From NCBI GenBank assembly GCA_947258675.1, contig CAMYJP010000083.1, positions 1-12,064 of the forward strand: DNA of 12,064 bases, written 5' to 3'. This DNA is from an uncultured Desulfobulbaceae bacterium (lineage in GTDB: Bacteria > Desulfobacterota > Desulfobulbia > Desulfobulbales > BM004). The notes beneath the pieces were generated by a model. The model made no database searches, was not told where the DNA came from, and was given only the letters and a program-made list of their open reading frames with translations. The position numbers and the translations under genes are program-made. Of this stretch, positions 6,093-12,064 are shown piece by piece; position 1 is the first letter of the stretch, and each line of letters opens with the position of its first letter.

Positions 6093-6899
6093 TCATAAAA
6101 TAAATATCAACAATACCAACGCAGCCAGCACAAAACGGTAATAAGCAAAAAAAGCCAGAGATCTTTTTTGCACAAATCTCAGCAGAAAACTAATAAACAA
6201 ATACCCTGAAACAGCTGAAGACAGGAAACCGGTTATATATAACATAGATTGTCCTGATTGAAGTCCTTGGCTCAGAATTGTCGGCATATGATAAATGCCG
6301 GCCCCCAAGATTACCGGTGCCGAAAGCAGAAATGAAAAGCGGGCTGCTGCAGAGCGATCAATTCCCAACAAAAGTCCGGCAGTCATAGTTATGCCACTGC
6401 GAGAAACGCCGGGAATAATTGCTATAGCCTGCGCCACTCCGATAAGCATTCCATCACGTATACTAATAGTATTGAACTCTCTGTTGCGTTTTCCCATCTT
6501 CTCTGCCAATAACAGAAGAAGGCCACCAACTGTCAAAGTAACTGTGACCAGCCAAGGCTGCCGAAAAGTTGTTTCTGCTGCATCTCCCAGGAATACGCCG
6601 GCCACAACTGCCGGCATTGTTGCAAGACAAATAAAGAAAAATATCTTTCGATAAAAAACAGCTTCTTTAGACCGATCACGGACCAGGAGTAAGGATTTGG
6701 CCATTAATAAAAAGTCTGCCCTAAAATAAATAAACAACGCTGCCAGGGTTCCCAAATGTAAGGCGACATCAAAAGCCAATCCTACTTCCTCCAGCCCTAA
6801 AAATGTTTCCACCAAGACTAAATGTCCAGAGCTGGAAATGGGAAGAAACTCCGTAGCACCCTGCAAGAAGCCAAGAAAAATCGTATGAAATATGTTCAT
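6093..6899 (-). CDS. uppP: Undecaprenyl-diphosphatase UppP (BacA)
   Basis: This encodes 268 residues and is strongly hydrophobic, with about seven to eight membrane helices. It dephosphorylates undecaprenyl pyrophosphate to the monophosphate carrier lipid for peptidoglycan and surface polysaccharide synthesis, and overexpression of the family gives bacitracin resistance. Both signature blocks are present: LQGATEFLPISSSGHLVL at residues 12-29 (Glu17, Ser22-24, His26) and PGVSRSGITMTAGLLLGI at 163-180 (Arg167), followed by RFSFLLSAP. Length is normal for the family. No clear Shine-Dalgarno precedes ATG 6899. A 7-bp inverted repeat TTCAGCT/AGCTGAA (6924-6930, 6946-6952) lies in its leader. It follows tlpA after 167 bp and may have its own promoter. 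Confidence 0.95.
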   Translation of the reverse strand: MNIFHTIFLGFLQGATEFLPISSSGHLVLVETFLGLEEVGLAFDVALHLGTLAALFIYFRADFLLMAKSLLLVRDRSKEAVFYRKIFFFICLATMPAVVAGVFLGDAAETTFRQPWLVTVTLTVGGLLLLLAEKMGKRNREFNTISIRDGMLIGVAQAIAIIPGVSRSGITMTAGLLLGIDRSAAARFSFLLSAPVILGAGIYHMPTILSQGLQSGQSMLYITGFLSSAVSGYLFISFLLRFVQKRSLAFFAYYRFVLAALVLLIFIL

Positions 6900-7066
6900 T
6901 GGAAAATGATAGTATTGGTGAATTTCAGCTAATATGGGAGAAAAGAGCTGAATGGATAAAAACCCATCGGCTATTGATATAAGGTTTCTTATTTAAAAAG
7001 GTAAATTGCTCGTATTTATAGGTCGTGCAGACCACAGCTTTATGCCTGCAAAAACAACCGGATTCT

Positions 7067-7618
7067 CTATTTTTTAATCAATGCTTCTTTAATGTCGTTT
7101 TTCAACGTATCATGATCAACATAACCGAAATAACGCCTGATAAATACATCATCTCTGCCGACCAGGAATGAAACAGGAATTCCACTGATACCACCAAACC
7201 CATTAGTAACGTCATCATCGGCCATCAGAACCGGATAGTTTATTTTCAGTTTCTTTGCAAATTTTTTGACGATTTCACGACCACCCTGATCAACGGACAG
7301 TCCAATTACGGAAAAACCATCTGCATCATATTTCTTATGTAATTCAATGAGAGTTGGAATTTCCTCGAGGCAAGGTGGACACCAGGTAGCAAAAAAATTT
7401 ATCAACCGCACTTTTCCCTGATATTCATTACTGTCAATAATATTTCCGTCCATGGCCGAAGGTAATGCAAAATGAACAATTTTACTTTCCGGGCCGACTT
7501 TGGCTGGTATTCGTTGGTCTTTTGAGGATATACCATTTTTTTCAGACGCCTGATCGCAAGCCGATGAGAATAATAATAATAATACAAAACCGCATACATA
7601 TATCAGTATATTTTTCAT
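7067..7618 (-). CDS. TlpA/ResA-type thioredoxin-fold lipoprotein
   Basis: This encodes 183 residues. The N-terminus is a lipoprotein signal peptide with a lipobox ending SSAC, placing the acylated Cys at residue 21. The exported domain is a thioredoxin/AhpC-TSA fold with the active site FFATWCPPCLEEIP (Cys80, Cys83) and the expected cis-proline in GISGIPVSFLV (Pro148). Proteins of this type reduce periplasmic disulfides, often keeping apocytochrome c CXXCH cysteines reduced for haem attachment. A link to the CcsA encoded about 2.3 kb away is plausible but inferred. TTTAGGAGTGA is a strong ribosome site 7-8 bases before ATG 7618. Membrane-anchored periplasmic action is expected. Confidence 0.88.
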   Translation of the reverse strand: MKNILIYVCGFVLLLLFSSACDQASEKNGISSKDQRIPAKVGPESKIVHFALPSAMDGNIIDSNEYQGKVRLINFFATWCPPCLEEIPTLIELHKKYDADGFSVIGLSVDQGGREIVKKFAKKLKINYPVLMADDDVTNGFGGISGIPVSFLVGRDDVFIRRYFGYVDHDTLKNDIKEALIKK

Positions 7619-7686
7619 GTATTCACTCCTAAATTTTACGAAAACAAAAAACCGGCACCCGACTCTCTGCTTGTCCGGCAGGGCTA

Positions 7687-7715
7687 ACCATACAGTTCCT
7701 ATACCATTTTATCAA
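7687..7715 (-). promoter_or_regulatory. Candidate sigma-70 promoter of tlpA
   Basis: On the minus strand TTGATA (7715-7710) and TATGGT (7692-7687) are separated by 17 bp. Matches to the consensus are five of six for the -35 and four of six for the -10. The transcript would start near 7680 and have a leader of about 60 nt. That leader includes two TGCCGG copies and a T-run (TTTTTT) just after the second. Confidence 0.4.
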
Positions 7716-7859
7716 CCCCACTCGTTACTTCCTCTAATCTTTTGGAATAATTTCTGCAAAGTATAATTTACGCATGCTTTAGTTGATCTCACGGGAAGAG
7801 TATGGCATATATGGCTGAACTGCCTGTAAGTGCCAATAAAATTGAACTGTGTGGTGTAT

Positions 7860-9284
7860 ATGACAGCTGGGAAATGGCCAATTTTTCTTATAGTTGCTGT
7901 AGGGGTCTTCATGTCCACGCTGGACAGCAGCATGGTGAATATCGCTCTGCCATCTGTTATGCGTGAATTTCATAGTACCCTCCACAGCACAGAATGGGTG
8001 GTGATGATGTACCTGCTCATCATCAGTGTTTCTCTTCTGTTCTGGGGACATTTAGGAGATCGTTTTGGTAGAAGACACATATATTCATCCGGTATGCTTA
8101 TTTTCGGCATTGGCTCTTTTTTATGCGGTTTAGCTCCACATATTTACTGGCTGATTTTCTCCCGGTTCACGCAAGCGGTTGGAGCAGCAATGATGATGGC
8201 ATCAGGTCCAGCCCTCATTAAGGAATGTTTTCCCACTGCCCGTCTCGGTCGAAACCTTGGTTTCATTGGAGTGGCTGTTTCACTGGGCCTATTGACAGGT
8301 CCATCTCTTGGAGGCTTTCTCATTGAATTTTACTCATGGCGCTCAATTTTTTTTGTTACCGTGCCAATCAGCATCACATTCTTTCTGTTGAGCAAGATAG
8401 TACTTCCTGCCAGAATTGAAAAATCCAACCTGGAAAAATTTGATTGGATCGGAATTATTACATGGGGTGTATCTATAACCATTGCTATGCTTATTATCAC
8501 ACACTCACCTGCAGGTTGGACATCTCCACTTTTTTATTTTTCTACTGCCATAGGCATATTGATCTTTTCTTATTTCCTACGCCATGAGTCCATGACGGTA
8601 AATCCTTTATTTCCCCTTGATCTATTCAGGGAACGATTCTTTTACATTGCCATTATCTGTGCTCTACTGTCCTTTGCCGTCCTTTTTACTGTTACCCTGA
8701 TGATTCCTTTTTTTCTTGATAATATTCTCAGATTATCCCCTTCCCGGATAGGCATGATAATGATGGCAATTCCCCTTGCTGTCCTTATAGTTGCGCCATT
8801 ATCCGGTTGGTTGTCAGACCATATCGGCTCCAGGTATCTGACAACCGCTGGTTTGCTGCTGAGTACTATAAGCCTTTTTCTGCTTGCACAAATTAATATT
8901 GAGACACGGCCTTTGCAGATAGCATGGCGATTAACGTTGCTTGGTTGCGGTCAAGCGATGTTTCTTGCACCAAACAGTGCCTCGGTGCTTACCAATGTAA
9001 AAAATCATTACGCGGGTGTCTCAGCAGGGTTGCTAGCTACTGCAAGAAACTTCGGGATGCTTTTAGGAGTTGCCCAGGCGGGTGTGCTTTTTGCTTTTTT
9101 CTTTGACAAACATACTGGCGGGCTAGACCTGAAAGATTTTACAGCAGACCAGGCCCAGTCTTTTATAATTGCTCTTGAGGCTACATTTTATACTGCTGCG
9201 GCTATTAGTTCAACAGGGGTCATTCTATCTTGGTTACGGGGAGGAAGATTGAAAAAGACGAGAAGAACCCTTGAAAGGAATTGA
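7860..9284 (+). CDS. MFS transporter, EmrB/QacA (DHA2)-like, 14 TM
   Basis: This encodes 474 residues from ATG 7860, with about 14 hydrophobic segments, typical of drug:proton antiporters of the DHA2 group. TM1 carries FMSTLDSSMVNIALPSV (motif D1, Asp22). Loop 2-3 carries motif A, GHLGDRFGRR (63-72). TM5 carries the antiporter motif C region LLTGPSLGGFL, followed by WRSIFFVTVPI. The frame extends upstream to GTG 7830 (10 more residues), but family members begin near MTAGKWPIF, so ATG 7860 is preferred; neither start has a clear Shine-Dalgarno. A TATAAT at 7762-7767 may be the -10 element. No adjacent membrane-fusion partner or regulator is present, so the substrate is unknown. It is divergent from tlpA and convergent with the kinase. 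Confidence 0.9.
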   Translation: MTAGKWPIFLIVAVGVFMSTLDSSMVNIALPSVMREFHSTLHSTEWVVMMYLLIISVSLLFWGHLGDRFGRRHIYSSGMLIFGIGSFLCGLAPHIYWLIFSRFTQAVGAAMMMASGPALIKECFPTARLGRNLGFIGVAVSLGLLTGPSLGGFLIEFYSWRSIFFVTVPISITFFLLSKIVLPARIEKSNLEKFDWIGIITWGVSITIAMLIITHSPAGWTSPLFYFSTAIGILIFSYFLRHESMTVNPLFPLDLFRERFFYIAIICALLSFAVLFTVTLMIPFFLDNILRLSPSRIGMIMMAIPLAVLIVAPLSGWLSDHIGSRYLTTAGLLLSTISLFLLAQINIETRPLQIAWRLTLLGCGQAMFLAPNSASVLTNVKNHYAGVSAGLLATARNFGMLLGVAQAGVLFAFFFDKHTGGLDLKDFTADQAQSFIIALEATFYTAAAISSTGVILSWLRGGRLKKTRRTLERN

Positions 9285-9374
9285 AAGTAACTACGCAGCA
9301 TGCATGTCTTAAGCAATAAACTCTTTATTATCTGACATACGCATCTATGTTCGGTCGATACAACTAGCCAGGTA

Positions 9375-11201
9375 TTACAGAGGCAGCCTGACAGTAACTT
9401 CCATCCCACTGTCTTCTTGCTGCATAAAAGTAAATGAACCGCCATGGGCCTGCACTATTCGCTCCACCATTGTCAAACCTAAACCGGTGCCATAAGTCTT
9501 GGTGGTAAAGAAAGGATCTTTAGCACGGGCCAAATTGATATCAGCCATGCCCATACCCGTGTCTGTGATGGTTATTTTTCCCCAACCATCTTCTTCCTCG
9601 TAATAGACCTCAAGTTCGCCGCCGTTTGGCATTGCTTCAACTGCATTTTTTACAAGATGGAGCAGCATTTGTCTAATCTGCCTTATGTCCATTTCAAGTT
9701 GCGGCTGGGGTTCCGGTAGAAAAAAATTGCAGGAAATATTCTGCCTGGTGATTTTGGGCTGTACCAGCATTATAGTTTTTCTGATCAATGGATAAAGAAA
9801 GGCCTTCTCTTTTTTAGAGTCCGTTTGCGCCACAAAATCAAAAAGATCCTCTAAGGTAGATTCAACTCTGGCTGTTTCTTTTATCATCATTTTGATGAAT
9901 TTCAGCCATTCATCGTCATCCACTTTTTTAGACAGCATTCTCGCTGCGCCACCAATCGTCGTAATTGGATTTCTAATCGCATGTACAAGTTGGGCTGCCA
10001 TCTGCCCCAAGGCCGAATACCTTTCTGCCTCTACCAACAAATCTTTATTTTTATCTATTTCCTGGGTAAGAGCTTCGAGTTCACCTATCTTTTTTTCCAT
10101 ATGGGTATAGAGATGACTATGCTCAATGGCCAAACTGGCATGACTGGCTAAAAGTTCAAGGGTACTGATGAGGTTCTTGGTGATTGGCGAATGGGTAACA
10201 AAATTATCGGCAATAATTACGCCAAGTGAACGCCTTGGTGAATATAGCGGTACAACTACAAACGTGTCCTCGCCTAACTGATCAATAAGCTCGCGGGATA
10301 CCGGCACACTGGAGCGTCCGTTGGTCACATTATAACTTGTTCGTTCAGTAGCAGATTTTATCAGGATGTTCTCCTGGTCGGAAAGTGGAATGCTGATCGA
10401 TTGGACAATCTTGTTCGTCCGCAAATCTCCGTTCATTTTATTCGATTTGAGGCTTTGAACGATTTCAAGAAAACTCAATTTTTTCTCATGCATTTCCGCC
10501 CAGATCTTTCCGGCCTCTTCCCGATTACCTGCACCAATCGCCATCCGCCCCTGCAAGACTTCTCCTGCTTCATCAAAAATAGAGAGAAAGGCCCGATTAA
10601 ACCCTAAACCTTCCTCTGCAGTTATTCCCACCAGAATTGCCTGCAGAATCCCGTCCAGTTCCACAGCACTCAAATAGGCTTTGTTCATTTTCAGTGTTAA
10701 TTCATGAAGCAATTCAATCCTGAAATGAGCATTTTCCAGGGCGGTTTGATATTTACGATTCTCAATAACAAGACGACGTTTTTCAAGAATCTTTTGCGCA
10801 GCAAAGAAGATTTCTTGAAACTGAACCGGTTTTGACAAATAATCATCAGCCCCGCCTCTAAGACACTCAAGAGCGACATTTAGATCGTCAACACCGGTAA
10901 GCATTATCACTCCCATATCCGGGTAACGGTCGACCAAGACAGGAAGGAGGGATAAACCATCCTGATCTGGCAGACCAATATCAAGAAGGGCAAGAGCTAC
11001 ATTGCTGGTTTCAATAATATGCAGGAACTCTTTAGCTGAACCAGCCTCTGACACAGCGAGACCCTGGTTTTCCAGATAGGTCTTCAACGGCTCTCTGATG
11101 ATAATATCATCATCAACAATGATAACAATTTCGTCATCATCTAAAAGGGCTTTCGTTGGTATAGAAAAATTGGGCTTCTGATCTGGAGGCGGTTCAAGCA
11201 T
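9375..11201 (-). CDS. Hybrid REC-GAF-histidine kinase
   Basis: This encodes 608 residues, soluble, with no membrane segment. The order is: receiver domain at about 24-140 (acidic Asp30-Asp31, phosphoacceptor Asp74 in LLDIGLPDQDG, Lys124 in YLSKP); GAF-like sensor at about 165-362 (ending SLGVIIADNF and LASHASLAIEHSHLY); coiled linker; HisKA with H-box AQLVHAIRNPITTIGG (His407); HATPase_c with N-box LLHLVKNAVEAMPNGG (Asn519), G1 DTGMGMAD (Asp547), F-box KDPFFTTK and G2 GTGLGLTMVERIVQAHGG. All catalytic residues are intact. The N-terminal REC means the kinase probably receives phosphate or a signal from another two-component protein and then passes phosphate to an unlinked regulator. No cognate response regulator lies in the window, so it is an orphan. 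No strong ribosome site precedes ATG 11201. Confidence 0.92.
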   Translation of the reverse strand: MLEPPPDQKPNFSIPTKALLDDDEIVIIVDDDIIIREPLKTYLENQGLAVSEAGSAKEFLHIIETSNVALALLDIGLPDQDGLSLLPVLVDRYPDMGVIMLTGVDDLNVALECLRGGADDYLSKPVQFQEIFFAAQKILEKRRLVIENRKYQTALENAHFRIELLHELTLKMNKAYLSAVELDGILQAILVGITAEEGLGFNRAFLSIFDEAGEVLQGRMAIGAGNREEAGKIWAEMHEKKLSFLEIVQSLKSNKMNGDLRTNKIVQSISIPLSDQENILIKSATERTSYNVTNGRSSVPVSRELIDQLGEDTFVVVPLYSPRRSLGVIIADNFVTHSPITKNLISTLELLASHASLAIEHSHLYTHMEKKIGELEALTQEIDKNKDLLVEAERYSALGQMAAQLVHAIRNPITTIGGAARMLSKKVDDDEWLKFIKMMIKETARVESTLEDLFDFVAQTDSKKEKAFLYPLIRKTIMLVQPKITRQNISCNFFLPEPQPQLEMDIRQIRQMLLHLVKNAVEAMPNGGELEVYYEEEDGWGKITITDTGMGMADINLARAKDPFFTTKTYGTGLGLTMVERIVQAHGGSFTFMQQEDSGMEVTVRLPL

Positions 11202-11267
11202 AAAGCAGTACTTCTGAGAAGGGTTTACGGATTTTTTTCATATTGTATTTTTCATTTCCTTAGGATC

Positions 11268-11296
11268 TCTTTACTCATGGGAGCTTGATCTGTCAA
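11268..11296 (-). promoter_or_regulatory. Weak candidate promoter of the hybrid kinase
   Basis: On the minus strand there is a perfect TTGACA (11296-11291), a 17-bp spacer and TAAAGA (11273-11268), which matches only three of six positions of the -10 consensus. The leader would be about 60 nt. Position and -35 support it; the -10 does not. Confidence 0.25.
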
Positions 11297-11536
11297 GGCA
11301 GATGAGCTATCAACCCTAATAAATATATCTCTTTTATTATTATGCGGCAAATCAATCTGATATGATTCAGGAAATCTGGCAAGTTTTCAATTCTGTTAGA
11401 TTTTTCGATGCCCCCATAGAAAGTATTCGCAGCAGATAATTTCTCCTCAGGGATATAAACTCCGATTACGAGTTGCATGACTTTTTCTAAAACCGATTAA
11501 GATCCATTCTCTATTGACTTCCCTGGAGTCATTGCC

Positions 11537-11653
11537 ATGACATATAAGCCGACATTTTGGCTTAGTAACCCATGGGAATCGTCAGCAATTGCTGGCTCTG
11601 CCCATAGACAAAAGATGCTTTCATTCCGACCCCCACAGCATTTGTTCAGGTAA
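11537..11653 (+). CDS. Possible 38-residue small protein, unknown
   Basis: ATG 11537 has GGAG at 11525-11528, eight bases upstream, an optimal ribosome-site spacing. The frame ends at TAA 11651-11653. The product begins MTYKPTFWLSNPWESSAIAG and ends SFRPPQHLFR; it is basic, with two tryptophans, and no signal peptide or domain is recognised. It contains the palindrome at 11572-11605, which may instead be the real function of the stretch. The frame is short enough to be chance; the ribosome site is the main support. Confidence 0.28.
   Translation: MTYKPTFWLSNPWESSAIAGSAHRQKMLSFRPPQHLFR
11572..11605. repeat. 34-bp imperfect palindrome
   Basis: A perfect CAGCAATTGCTG core (11583-11594) is flanked symmetrically by ATGGG (11572-11576) and CCCAT (11601-11605), with two of the six intervening position pairs complementary and one more able to form a G-T wobble. 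No T-run follows. An operator-like or leader-hairpin role is possible. Confidence 0.4.
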
Positions 11654-11702
11654 GGATGGAGGGTACCATTCTAGCGCATTGTTTGGTCTAGTTTTTGCGT
11701 AC

Positions 11703-11730
11703 TAAATTAATGCGACTGGGTTACCGATAT
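11703..11730 (+). promoter_or_regulatory. Candidate sigma-28 (FliA) promoter of the chemoreceptor gene
   Basis: TAAA at 11703-11706 and ACCGATAT at 11723-11730 are separated by 16 bp. The known FliA consensus is TAAA, about 15 bases, then GCCGATAA; the -10 element here matches six of eight positions, including the CCGATA core. Transcription would start near 11737, leaving a short leader with GACGAGGG before ATG 11754. The downstream gene being a chemoreceptor makes this biologically consistent. Confidence 0.5.
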
Positions 11731-11753
11731 ATGGAACAACTTGACGAGGGTAT

Positions 11754-12064
11754 ATGAAAGGAGAACGAGACATTATAATAGGGAATAGAAGCGTATTCCG
11801 GAGAATGTTCTACAGAATGGTTCTATTTGGGCTGCTCATGGGTGCTATATTTCCGTTTTATGCGAATTTTTTTGTAGACTGGATTGAACATCTTCAGGTC
11901 TGGTTCATTGGCGGATGTTTTGTCGCAGGTTTCATTGTTGCTGTAGCTAATTATATGATAGTCAAAGGAACTATTGAAAAAACACTCATTAAACTATCAA
12001 GTGCCCTTAATGAACTATCTGATGAGGAAAGCAATCTAACAGTGCGGATTAATGTCCAGAGCGA
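11754..12064 (+). CDS. Methyl-accepting chemotaxis-like receptor, N-terminal part (partial)
   Basis: The first 103 codons run off the right edge. Two membrane helices lie close together (about residues 22-41 and 52-72), separated by only about ten residues (VDWIEHLQVW), so there is almost no periplasmic sensor domain. The sequence then enters a HAMP-like linker (KGTIEKTLIKLSSALNELSD, then NLTVRI). This layout is seen in chemoreceptors that sense inside the cell or through the membrane, with HAMP and a cytoplasmic signalling domain downstream, but that part is outside the window. A HAMP-containing kinase or diguanylate cyclase cannot be excluded. The FliA-like promoter upstream favours a chemoreceptor. 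GAGGG at 11746-11750 lies close to ATG 11754 as ribosome site. Confidence 0.65.
   Translation, partial: MKGERDIIIGNRSVFRRMFYRMVLFGLLMGAIFPFYANFFVDWIEHLQVWFIGGCFVAGFIVAVANYMIVKGTIEKTLIKLSSALNELSDEESNLTVRINVQS

Larger units (their letters stand above)
11202..11753. other. 552-bp intergenic region between kinase and chemoreceptor
   Basis: There is no confident gene. It holds the weak kinase promoter, a 61-codon minus-strand frame (11478-11293) without a good ribosome site, a 38-codon plus-strand frame with a ribosome site (11537-11653), two inverted repeats (TAAGCC/GGCTTA at 11545-11564, and a symmetric one at 11572-11605), and the sigma-28-like promoter just before the receptor gene. No terminator T-run was recognised for either neighbour. 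Confidence 0.5.

Noticed and set aside
7569..7583. Five AAT repeats in the tlpA signal peptide region
   Set aside because: The unit is three bases, so length change would only add or remove a leucine in a hydrophobic core; phase variation is not supported.
7650..7700. Possible cyclic-di-GMP (GEMM) riboswitch, because of AGGGCTAACC
   Set aside because: The companion conserved segments of the class are absent on either strand.
9285..9374. Terminator between the MFS and kinase genes
   Set aside because: Only a weak ACATA/TATGT hairpin (9335-9350) is present, without a T-run.
11194..11241. A 15-codon leader ORF overlapping the start of the hybrid kinase
   Set aside because: There is no well-spaced ribosome site, the length is trivial, and no regulatory codon run is present.
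11293..11478. A 61-codon minus-strand frame upstream of the kinase
   Set aside because: It has no good ribosome site, no recognisable domain, and its end coincides with the putative -35 of the kinase; chance is the simpler explanation.

Overview
This window looks like an ordinary chromosomal segment of a Gram-negative, probably sulfate-reducing bacterium of the Desulfobacterota, most likely Desulfobulbales-like, with moderate-to-low GC. The assignment rests on gene content and arrangement: a sirohaem synthase (Met8/CysG N-terminal type), CcsA/HemX and HemA run, a HEAT-like protein resembling the DVU0298 family of sulfate reducers, and the overall protein flavour. No database search was possible, so the placement is inference.

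Left part (1-2079, + strand): the tail of an unidentified gene, an intergenic stretch with a striking 37-bp near-perfect palindrome, a HEAT-like repeat protein, and an exported PQQ-type sugar/sorbosone dehydrogenase. The last of these meets the next minus-strand gene tail to tail with only 5 bp between the stops.

Central tetrapyrrole block (5623-2085, - strand): sirohaem synthase, then the CcsA/HemX-type membrane protein, then hemA, then a 163-residue protein of unknown function. ccsA and hemA overlap by 11 bp. Together these genes commit glutamyl-tRNA to tetrapyrroles, divert precorrin-2 to sirohaem (the cofactor of sulfite reductases) and help deliver haem to c-type cytochromes. The main anomaly of the window is here: hemA is split by a 28-bp imperfect tandem duplication that shifts the frame. 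Removing one copy restores an exact 431-codon gene.

Cell-envelope and transport block (6093-9284): undecaprenyl-diphosphatase (uppP) and a TlpA-type thioredoxin lipoprotein on the minus strand, then a divergent 14-TM MFS exporter on the plus strand.

Signalling block (9375-12064): a REC-GAF-histidine kinase hybrid on the minus strand, a 550-bp gap, and the beginning of a methyl-accepting chemotaxis-like receptor on the plus strand. The receptor has a good candidate sigma-28 (FliA) promoter just upstream.

I see no tRNA, rRNA, CRISPR array, transposase or phage gene. I do not see a convincing new multi-gene system. The points most worth a second look are the hemA duplication, the structured leader in front of the sirohaem synthase gene, the 37-bp palindrome, and several short unassigned open frames in the intergenic gaps.
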